Assembly (NCBI GenBank): GCA_030407315.1
Contig: JALQPE010002292.1
Coordinates: 1-64,000, forward strand
DNA: 64,000 nt
Reading direction: 5' to 3'
DNA from: Asparagopsis taxiformis
Taxonomy: Eukaryota; Rhodophyta; Florideophyceae; Bonnemaisoniales; Bonnemaisoniaceae
This document shows positions 1 to 9,374 of the stretch, in pieces. A program made the position numbers and the translations under genes. Each line of letters starts with the position of its first letter. Position 1 is the stretch's first letter. The notes below the pieces were generated by a model. The model was not told where the DNA came from. It saw nothing but the letters and a program-made list of their open reading frames with translations, and made no database searches.

Positions 1-68
1 AGTCTCTCTGCAACGCTTTCGACGGTATCCTTTGGTTCCGCAGCGCGCTCAGTGTCGCTTCCGGCCAT
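1..68 (-). CDS. possible 5' end of a gene leaving the window
   Basis: An ATG on the minus strand at 68, in a favourable context (purine at -3, G at +4), opens a frame that stays open to the window edge (22 codons). The product begins MAGSDTERAAEPKDTVE, a hydrophilic N-terminus that would suit a real protein. Nothing identifies it, and an open frame this short can arise by chance. Confidence 0.22.
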   Translation of the reverse strand, partial: MAGSDTERAAEPKDTVESVAER

Positions 69-334
69 TGCAAAGATTTGGACGCGTAGAGAAGCCGTTC
101 AGGATGAAACAAGATACCTTTTCTCTCCGACTACCGATCAAGAGATATTCCTCTTTCAAGGTGGTATTTGGCGGAAACGATCTCCCTACACGTCTAAACG
201 TGAAATATCAGTTATTGATTCACCTTCCACGCGCTCCAATTGTATTCGGCCATCTGTCATTCCTCGATGAAGGACTTCCCACCCATTCCTTCGTTCCCAA
301 AACCATCCCATTGCCATGAATCATAGTACGCTCC

Positions 335-835
335 ACTTGTCATCCTGAGCCAAAAAACTATACCGGGTATTATTTTCCACTTCATTGGCCAGGGGCGCGC
401 TGGCCCCATTGGCCAGCAGACAGCCATCAGTCACAATACTCCACTTGTCACTGGAGCCAAAAATATACCGGGTATTATTTTCCCACTGCATTGGCCAGGT
501 GCCGGCTCCCCATTGGCAGCAGACACCATCAGTCACAATACTCCCACTTGTCACTGGAGCCAAAAACTATACCGGGTATTATTTTCCACTGCTTGGCCAG
601 GTGCCGGCTCCCCCATTGGCCAGCAGACAGCTATCAGTCACAATACTCCCACTTGTCACTGGAGCCAAAAACTATACCGGGTATTATTTTCCACTGCATT
701 ACCAGGTGCCGGCTCCCCATTGGCAGCAGACAGCCATCAGTCACAATACTCCACTTGTCACTGGAGCCAGAAAAACTATACCGGGTATTATTTTCCACTT
801 CATTGGCCAGGGTGCCAGCTCTCCATTGGATTATG
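335..835. repeat. tandem array of 104-105 bp units, about five copies
   Basis: The marker ATACCGGGTATTATTTTC recurs with its CCGGG at 363, 468, 572, 677 and 781, giving spacings of 105, 104, 105 and 104. Each unit also carries a CACTTGTCACTGGAGCC block and a GGTGCCGGCTCCCCATTGG block. Differences between units are single-base indels and substitutions. All three plus frames and one minus frame are open across it, because the period is not a multiple of three and the unit lacks stops. I therefore treat the open frames as by-products, not genes. Confidence 0.92.
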
Positions 836-1536
836 CGAACTCAACTTTTGGTGGAACTAGGAGTCCTGCAACTCGCGGCTCCATCTCTAGTACCAATGGC
901 ATCATACGTACGTAAGTGCGTACGCTCTTCGCAAACACACTTTATTTGTGCGCATGGAACAAAATCCCATCTATTCTTCAAACGACATGTACAAATTTTG
1001 TATAGCATTTGTTGGAAGACTTGATCAGGACTGCTGCTAAATGAATTACGAAAGTTTACTGATGTATTAACACTACTGTGCTGGAACACTCTATGCTGAC
1101 ACGTGGTGGGTATCCATCTTCTCTAGTTAAGACGCTCACTTCACCACCAGAAAGAAAATCACTATTGTGCTCTACATGCCACTTTGTCTATCGTATGAAC
1201 AAACTCCTGACTCGCAGTTATGTACGTGCAAAACTTCTCGGACCCCGTCGTTCATTTCAACGTGAACTATAGTATCATTCCCACCTTTCCGGTACATACC
1301 GTCTCCAGTGCATGTCAAGGGAATGCAGACAGCATATAGAGTTTTTCTGCTTCCATTTCTTTGCCTTCTTCTCCTCTCCTTGCCCTACCACAATAAAAAA
1401 GGACAATGTGACGAAAAGCAACGTCTGAACATGTGAATTCCTCATGCTCGTCCTGCTATGGCGGGTACTACTATACCAGCATCATACCATCCATCTTTGC
1501 ACACTGCTTGAATGATGCTTCCAGGTTCAGCACGCC
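836..1536. other. intergenic, nothing recognised
   Basis: Plain AT/GC-mixed sequence between the tandem array and the decayed transposase. No open frame with protein-like content was seen. A CACTACTG motif at about 1070 could be a CACTA-type transposon end, but I found no matching inverted copy. Confidence 0.4.
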
Positions 1537-4500
1537 CTAACCTCGATTCGCTCTCAGATCCCTCATGACTAGTGCGCACTCTTTGTGCAGCAGTGAGCCA
1601 CCATAGTCGTTCACCATGTTGAACCCGTTTACCTGTCTGGTTCTGAGAAAAGTTTCAGAAGCTTTACGTATCCTTGCCATCATGACGGTTTCTTCTGCCG
1701 GAACATTTTTCGCGTCTTCAACAGATTCCCCTCGCCACCGCGTGATTGGACAGTGGGGCTCACCATAGTACTGCTCCTCTCTGATATGAGATGGAATACA
1801 GGACTTAAGAAGCATCTTTTTGCTGCCCTCTTCTGTCGCATGTGGACTCTCCGAAATTCCTTTTCCTAGTGCAAAATACACGCGTCTGCAATCGGCAGAC
1901 GTCCATTTTTTTGTATTGTGACCTACCACACCCAGCGTGATGGCTATTCGTGCGAGCCAGTCATCGGCCATGATGAGCTCCATTGATGACAGATGTTCAT
2001 TCTTATGGTTCGAGTTTCGAACCCCTCCTTTTAAGAGGCTGGTGGCATTTCTCTCGAATAAAAGCTCTTCCACATGTTTCGCAGCTCCAAAAGCTGGTAA
2101 TGTATGTACGCAAAATTCTATCAAACCGATGCAAGTTCGGTTTGTCCAGATGTTTCATTGCAATAGGATCCTTCTTGCATACCTCATGCAGTTCTTTCAT
2201 ATAGTCTGAAACAAGAGCTAGAATGTGGTCATGACGTCCGCCATTCTCGGCCTCGAACCTCCTGGTTGACTCAAGTCCATCTATCCACCATGTTGGGATG
2301 AATCGAATGCTGGCAACAACCATTTGAAACTTTTTCAGCAAACGAAGAATACGTTCAAGTTTTTCATACCCGTCCCAAGAGTTCCCGATGACGATACGAA
2401 TGCCGAATAAAATGCTTGGGGAGCTACAACGAGAACAGCGAATATATCGCTCATGTTCATCGATAATAGGTAGTTCTGCCCGAATACCTGACTCTGACTA
2501 CTCAAACAGAACATTCGGAGGGTATTCAGTAGAACTGTTTCCGCAACATTTCGAAGTACAGGTGTTGCTGCAGTGATTGTGGCATTCATCACATCTTGAG
2601 CCAGTCCGGAGAGCAGATGGTCTGGGGCAACTACAGCAGAGCGATATGGATCGAATTGACAAGGAACAACTGGAACTCCTTCTTCGTTTGTAGGAACTCC
2701 TCTCCGCACACGATTAAGGGATTCACTCAATTATGGAGTGCCTTATTCTCAATCGGATCTAGGCTTAGTCCAAGAACTTTGAGCTGATCTTGCGATGCGA
2801 CTTCCCTCACAAGCTTGTTTCGGTGCATTCCTCGGGCATGCGTACTCATCTGACTGTTTAGCAATGCTGTGTATGCATTTCGTGAACCTCCACTGCTGCT
2901 CATATCTTGCTTTTCGAAAATGCAGCTATGGCATGGTGTATTACTGTGTGTCCACGGACATCCAGAGTATGCGAAACAGCTGGGTAATCTCCGATAAATC
3001 CAACAGGATCCAGGAATATGACCACGTCTTCTCCATTTGCATCTTTCGCTGGAAAACCGTCTGTACTTCCCTTCACAATGTCGGGTACAACTCTCTCAAT
3101 TACAACATTTGTTGAAACTCCCGGGGGAACGAATCCAAGAACGCGGACTGCGTGGAAGCTTGCTCTCTTGCTTGGCTGTATGCCTAATGGAAGCATATAG
3201 CAGCCACCAAAACTTCCTTTCCGGCTTGTGAACGGCTGGAAGTCATCAGCATATAGCAGAAATCGGTATACGATATATTTCCTGCCATCTGAAAGATTCC
3301 CCTCACTGCAGGCATCCATACGTTTAGAGCCGGGGTGCCATCTAGACCTCTTGTCTGGAGCTCCTATGAGCTGGACGTCTTTCACCCGAATTTGTTCGCG
3401 ATGTAGCTGCCCAGTTGCTCCCCTTGTGGAACAAATGAGAAAAGTCGCATGTTCAGAGCGTCCCTTTTTCAGATGTCTGTTCACGAGTAGTAACTCTTCA
3501 AATGTGCTCCCATCAGACTTACTTTTTGGCCGAAACAGAGTGATAGCGTCACCTGCCCGAATATCATTGTTGCAATGTTCTCCGTCGAGCGTTGTGGTGG
3601 AGACGACACGCCTCGCATTTCTTTTCTCAGTTTCTTCCATTGCATCGATTTGCGGGCCTATCACATCTTCCATATTTGATTCTTGTTGTTCTTCTCCGGT
3701 TGCAAGATAACTTGCAATGATGATAGCTTCAATTCTCCAGTCACTCCTTGCTGTAAAACTTCTTCTGCTCCTAGAATTCTTTCCAGTTTCGATGTTCTTT
3801 CCCTGTTTCGTTCTGGCTCCTCCCAGCTTAGCCACCAGGGCCTCTTGATTTGTCGTCGGCATACATATGATCCTCAACTCGTCTCCATGTCGGGCGTATA
3901 CCTTTCTGTGCATCTTGTGACCGTCATGATCTGATGCACTTACCGAAATGCGATGGAATGGGTCATTCAGAACAGCTGAACGGCATTTGACAATGAAAGA
4001 GTTTTCAATACTTTCTGAAGCAATTTGATATGCTTCATCTTCTCTTTCATCACTACTATCCCTTTTACTAGACTTTATGCAGTCCAGAATGGGTCCGGTC
4101 TGTATATCCCTTTCCGCCCATGTGCTCGGTAGCACGACTCGTACCGATGTAGTACAATGAGCTCTACGGCTACTGGACAGTCCTGGAGACATCTTTCCAA
4201 GCCTAGAGCCGCTTTTTGTTACATCTATTTCACACGTTGTATCCATGCTTTGTGGGAAACATGTTTTCAGAATGAACGGTAAAATGACTTTCCTCATGTA
4301 CGAGTCGCTGGGTGCTTGATCCGAAATGTCCCGCTTGAAATTAGACATCTCACGCATACCTTCATAGTCCTTGCGTTTCATCCGTAGCGTTCCACTAAGC
4401 AATATTATTGCAGAGAATACTGGCCAGGTCAGCAGTTTATCCACAAGTCCGCGGTCATCTTCCGCTGCCTCTTCTCCGTCGTGGTCATCACAGCTCTCGG

Positions 4501-4789
4501 CCGAGCTTTCCTCAGAGCCTATCGTTTCTTCTTCTCTGGTAACTTTTCCAGCCTCAAAAAATCCAATGTGCTCTTCTCCATTGCCACTAGAAATATTCTC
4601 GTCTTCAGCAGATGCTTTTCCGACGTTTTCGTCCGGTATATCGGCGTGAACCTCGAATGTTTCGTTCGAAACTAGCGGGGTTTCCCCATTTTCGTGCCTT
4701 GTCCCACTTTCGTATGGGATTGGCAATGATTCAAACCTTCTCCGGGTTCTTCGAGGTGTACCTTTCTTCCGAACAGCTGTTCGTTTCAT
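1537..4789 (-). pseudogene. decayed Tnp2/KDZ-like DNA transposase
   Basis: Reading from 4789 down, successive frames give one colinear transposase-like protein. A long first frame (2900-4789, ATG at 4789) ends in LLYADDFQPF...MLPLGIQ and FIGDYPAVSHTLDVRGHT. The next frame continues as NTPCHSCIF (a Cys-x2-Cys pair); then come DPYRSAVVAPDHLLSGLAQDV (split over two fields of view), LDKPNLHR, and FCVHTLPAFGAAKHVEELLF followed by NSNHKNEHLSSMELIMADDW. This order resembles Tnp2/KDZ-type transposases of large DNA transposons; the family is recognised from memory, not from a search. Breaks lie near 2928, 2730, 2340 and 2100, and the first is explained by loss of one base. The copy cannot make a full protein. 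Terminal inverted repeats were not found. An acidic, Ser/Glu-rich N-terminal region precedes the conserved part. Confidence 0.7.
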
Positions 4790-5621
4790 CTCTTCTCTTT
4801 GGATTCGAGAGAACCTTGCACAAATTGTGGATTAATGTCAACTAGTAGGCAACTAATAAGATGGTATCCATCTCTTTTTAACCAGGCCACTGTAATAGTT
4901 TATGGTACCTATCTTTTCTTACCGTTACATATTATCGAAAACTTCACACTGACTAGTGTCCTACCTAACTCAAGGAACAGGTGACTTGATTTCCCATGTT
5001 GGGTTCTTCAGCGATCTTTAATGCCTCCAACGATTCCTGCTTCCTTTTCTGAATGAAATACACGAATCATTTACAATTTAGCTTCAGTACATGGTATAAT
5101 AGGCCTCAATAGTAATCTTGTTATGGTAATAAACTATATATAGATGAGAACACGGTTGCAATTCTCTTTCGGATTGTCTACTACTCTAATTTACAGCATT
5201 TATTCGATGTTTCTCCTTCAGTATGCAGCTAAACATCAATACCAAGACTTTTAGGTTGGTTTGACATTGCGTAGGGGCATGATTTCTATTTCTGCTAATT
5301 TATCACGTCCAGAAAATTTGACAGATCATCCGCTGCCAAATCATCTGCCACATCATCGTCTGCCAAATCATCTGCCTTCTAGTTACGACGAGGTCATTAT
5401 GAGTGGATGAGCTGTCTATTTAAGGCTGTTGATGCGCGACGTATAGGACCATTTCATCATCCGGTTATCATGAAGATGACAGGTAAGGCTGGTACGTTGT
5501 CGAGTAGGTATCTTTCCCTCTCTCATTTCTTTCCACATGCTTTCCATGAAAGATAGTGCACTAACCATAAATATCGTTCTTCGCTGATCTTATTCTAGTC
5601 TATTGATTGCAAATGATTCTG
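4790..5621. other. intergenic, no gene seen
   Basis: AT-rich stretch upstream of the transposase start. It contains a short imperfect repetition of CTGCCAAATCATCTGCC near 5333-5378 and a TATATATAG run near 5131. Neither leads into a protein-like frame. It may hold the 5' end of the transposon, but no boundary is visible. Confidence 0.35.
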
Positions 5622-5699
5622 GCATAGGTATTGGTTATAGGTTGGAATGACGAAAGCTTGCAAGCTTTCGTCATTCCAACCTACAACCAATACCTTTGC
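5622..5699. repeat. 78 bp near-perfect palindrome without spacer
   Basis: Arms 5622-5660 and 5661-5699 are reverse complements, with mismatched pairs only at 5625/5696 and at the pair inside TTGGTTATAG versus CTACAACCAA. The centre is AAAGCTTGCAAGCTTT, so there is no loop spacer. It could extrude as a cruciform or be transcribed into a long hairpin. It could also be a fold-back artefact of assembly or cloning. It does not flank a recognisable gene. Confidence 0.9.
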
Positions 5700-6169
5700 A
5701 GGCAAAAATAGTTCAATGATGGTAAGTTTGTTCATTCCATTCATACTCATGTTCTTCTCATCCTTTACAATACTTTTCTATATCCGATTGCTAACCTGTT
5801 GCAAATCATCTGTAATGGTGTTTATTTCCCTCCTGTCTGAACATCACATGTTTTTGAAACAGCAAGGAACTCGATTTGCTTGCACAATAGTCCTGGTTGT
5901 AGAGATAGTAAGATTTTAGATACGATAGTTCGATTTTATGAGTAGTCTAGTCTAATGATAGAACTGAAACAATCCTTCAGGCATCGTTGTCCTTGCTACA
6001 TAAAAATTCTGACATCCTTTTAGATCACACTTGGTTATCCCTATACACTTCTATGAAGACCACCGAGAGAGATACTCCATTCTGCCCGACATTTCGTAGC
6101 CAGATGCCTGAACATGCGGCTGGAATGGCATTTCCACCTCATTCTATCGTCCTGAACATCAATTGTAGG
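5700..6169. other. intergenic, nothing recognised
   Basis: AT-rich sequence between the palindrome and the palindromic-unit array. The open frame covering 5647-5919 begins inside the palindrome and has no protein-like character. I see no gene, RNA or repeat here. Confidence 0.35.
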
Positions 6170-7370
6170 CACTAGAAAGTATTACCCTAGGCATCATATT
6201 CTACTACTTTCCCGTTCTGTCCGAGTCAGTACCGCCAGGCACTACAATTTACTGGTTCAGTATAGACTTCCCGGCAGTAAATTGTACTGTCTCAAGCACT
6301 AGTTCCAGGTAGTGAAATGTACTGCCACAGGTAGCACTTCCAGGTAGTACACTGCACTGCCACAGGCAGTAACTGGTACTGTCCTATGCCCCTGTCGAGT
6401 ACAACACTATCAGACAGTACTTTACGCTGATCTGGACAGCTCTATAATACATCAAAATCTACTACTTTTTGTAGTGCTGTGGGGCAGCAATTCACATATC
6501 CTGGAGCAGTACAGCGTGGCAGTGATTTACACATACGCAAGTAGTAGAGCACGGCAGCACTTTCCACCACGGCAAGTAGCACGGTACGGTAGCACTTTTC
6601 GTATCATAAAGCAGTACTATCAGGCAGCTTTTCCCAGAGACTATCAGCACCTCATTTCATTGCTTTCACACATTTCGTCAGACATCATAATTTACTGTCC
6701 CCACTCGCTTCCACAGGCAGTAGAATACACAGCCTCGAAGCATGTCTGCTGTCATCATATTCCACTGCATTACTCTACTGCCAGAACATAGACTTGTCAC
6801 TACCTGTAAGTACAAAAAAAAGCAGCACCACACAGCAGCAGAAATTACTGCTTTGTCCAATAATAGAATACAGTACATTTCTCTGCCTCTGCCATGACCT
6901 GCAGGCAGTATCATACAGTACATCGGGGCACTACCTAAATATAGCAAAATGTGCTGCCGTCATTAGGGCCTGCAGCCAGCACAGCACGCTGCCGGAAACA
7001 CTAGCTTCTACTGCCACACGGTGCATCCCACGCCACCAAATAGTACTGCCGTGGGCCATATTCCTGGACAGCATATTTTACTCCCTCCCCGTGCTGCCCA
7101 AGTCAGCACAATATACTACTTTATTTTACAGGCCAATGTAGCACAAATCACTGCCAGAAAGACAATCTAAATCCAGCAACTATCACTGCCTCCCACCACT
7201 GCCTCACGTCATACATCCAGGCAGTACTTTCTACTGCCGTCGGCAGCACATGGCCACTGCCTCCGGGCAGTGCACTGTACTGCCGGCAAGTAGGGCATTA
7301 ATTTATATTTTTACAGTACTAAATTTTACTGCCTCAGGCAGTAAAATTTACTGCCGTACAGTACTGCCCC
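6170..7370. repeat. array of degenerate 22-23 bp palindromic units
   Basis: The stretch is filled with variants of GGCAGTA-n5-TACTGCC. Where best kept (7220-7295), three consecutive units are 23 bp each; around 6310-6380 they are 22 bp. The clearest single unit is GGCAGTAAAATTTACTGCC at 7337-7355, a palindrome with 9 bp arms around a central A. Next to it an inverted pair AATTTTACTGCC / GGCAGTAAAATT is separated by TCA. Units differ by many substitutions, so the array is old or loosely constrained. It ends just before the open frame at 7416. Subterminal repeats of a DNA transposon are one explanation. Confidence 0.8.
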
Positions 7371-7415
7371 AGGCCCGATTTCAGACACAGTAGTGCTATT
7401 GGGGATACACCAGCG

Positions 7416-9042
7416 ATGCTGTACTTCCACAGTGTGGTCGAAGCCGATCCCCGTCCTTGGGTGAAGTCTCGGTTCCTGGACTACGTCCTTCTGGAGCGTG
7501 AACTCCTTATTGGGTTGGAGATGGCGCGTCTCGTGGAGACGAGGGGATTCATTCCGGTATTAACCAAGCACTTGGCTGCGTCGGCCGTCACTACCTGGAA
7601 GGCTTTCCATGAGGTACCGTTATCACCGGTTGTACCGAGGACGCGTAGCGTGGATGCGAAGGTCATTGTCGACCTCCTCGAGGCTTCCTACAGACCACCG
7701 AAGGTATCGAGGAGATTTCTTGTGCGATTGAAGGCGTGTCGCCGGAGAAGATCATTCCGTACTCGCATCCGAGTCTCCCGTTCAAGCCGGCTAAGCTGAC
7801 AGCGTATTCTACCCGAGACGGGGTGGTGGTGGAGACGCCTCCCTTCCGTCGCGATGGCGAGTTCGCCGATGACGGTTATTACGCGGAAGAGCCTGCAAGT
7901 TACTCCGACGGAGATTTGGAGGATTACTTATACAAGCCCGAACGGGAGATGCATGTACCACGCCCTGGGCGTTCTACTCCGGCTGGATATCGACACGCTG
8001 ATCCCGGCTTCTCGCCTCACCCGACGGTGCCAGTCGCGCCCGATCCTTACGAACCTGGGGTTCCACAATCAAGTGTTCATCCGCCAGTCCCGCGGGGCTT
8101 GGCACACCCTACCCGTCAGGGCTCTTCGTCTCCTTCGGAAGCTCCGTTTCTGTCGCCCGATCGTCGATCGGGTCAGTCCGTGGATCGTGACGGCCAGGTC
8201 GGTCGTTCTACCGCTCCTGCGGATGTACTTGGGTCCCTTTTAACTTCAGCGGAGCTGTTCTCGGTTACGAAGGTGCGTGAATTGGCGGAGACTCTTGGTG
8301 ATGGCCAACTTTCGTCGGTATTTCCTCCGCGGGTTAGCGGTTACCCCGTTCGTGGAGCGTTGAATACCTTGGCAATGACGTGTATCACGTTGGGTACCCG
8401 GTACAAGGCTAGTCGCGAGCGACGAGATGCTGCCGAAACGCGCTATCGTGCAGAACGTGCGGGTCGCCGCTTAGCGGAAGAGAAGAACTCTCGATGGGAG
8501 CAAGATGCAGCTGCGAGGCAGAAGGTGTTTGACGAACTGCAGACACGAGTCCGGAATTGGAAGAGGAGTTGCGCTTGGCGCGGCGTCGTATACCGCATGA
8601 GCGAGGAAGGGATACACCTAGCGCCCTGGGAACCCCAGCCAGTCTTCAACCTCAAGGAGGGACTTCCGGACGTCGCCGGGATAGGTCACCCTCTGGTCGA
8701 GATGATGGTCTAAATGTTCGCGCTAGGCGCTCCATGCCAGTTGATGTTGATACGCCGCTGCTACAGCTTGTTGATACGCCTGACCCGCCCAGGGCGGATT
8801 CACCTTCGGTGTCCGACGATGTGGATATTCCATCTCCGATGGCACCGGTTCCCTCAGCTCCAGCTGCGTCTCGACATCGCCCTCCGGCTCGGTTGCCTAC
8901 TTCCCATAGGGATTCTGGCCGTGTGCGTCCTCGTGACACTCGCCGGTCCACGGCTCAGCATCCGACCAACCGGTCCTTGAGGCCATCCCCATCCTATCCT
9001 TCGCATCAGCGTCCTCGTCCTTCCGACAACTTCCGTCGTTAA
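7416..9042 (+). pseudogene. frame-broken coiled-coil ORF of unknown family, probably mobile-element derived
   Basis: Three overlapping plus-strand frames follow each other. Frame one (7416 to about 7710) encodes a helical region around ERELLIGLEMARLVETRGF. Frame two (from about 7700 to 8713) begins before its first ATG, with TTEGIEEISCAIEGVSPEK, then a Pro/Arg/Asp-rich linker, then an Arg/Glu-rich coiled coil around 8400-8560. Frame three (8557-9042) is Pro/Ser/Arg-rich. Overlaps of tens of bases at each change suggest one former protein broken by two frameshifts; introns are the alternative. CG-rich codon use resembles the neighbouring retrotransposon more than the host genes. No protein family was recognised. 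It could be a gag-like or accessory ORF of an element. Confidence 0.5.
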
Positions 9043-9374
9043 CGTCTTCCTTCCCTAACCGGGTTATCTTCTTATACGCATTTGCGTCTTGTCTTCAGGT
9101 TAGATCGTTCATCCATGCGCCGTGTGCGGCTTGATCATGTTTACCATTAAAAGGTTGGAATGTTTTTGTTTTTATGGAATTTTTCTTTGGCCAGTTGGCT
9201 TCATACTTCTACCGAGTCCGGTGTTTGGTGTTTGGCCAACCCACCGGGTGCTTCTCGTGGTACCTTACCACCTCCTCTTCGTGCTCCCCCGCAGTGACAC
9301 TGCAACCACTAGCCGTTCTACTTGACGCTTCTGCGTACAATCAGCCTAGCTGTGGGGCAACCCTATATTTTCAC
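9043..9374. other. gap between convergent ORF and retrotransposon 3' end
   Basis: This is where a polypurine tract and 3' LTR of the minus-strand retrotransposon would be expected. A pyrimidine-rich plus-strand run (CCACCTCCTCTTCGTGCTCC at about 9268) could be the complement of a polypurine tract. I found no sequence here that recurs in 15916-17199, so an LTR pair is not supported. Confidence 0.35.

Noticed and set aside
385..1024. Overlapping plus-strand ORFs of 115-177 residues
   Set aside because: They lie on a tandem repeat whose period opens all frames; the products repeat the same residues in three frames.
2000..2020. tRNA B-box-like GGTTCGAAACTCG on the minus strand
   Set aside because: It lies within the decayed transposase coding sequence, and no cloverleaf could be drawn around it.
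5647..5919. ORF of 90 residues
   Set aside because: Begins within the palindrome and has no protein-like composition.
6170..7370. CRISPR-like array
   Set aside because: Units are degenerate palindromes without unique spacers, in a eukaryotic genome.
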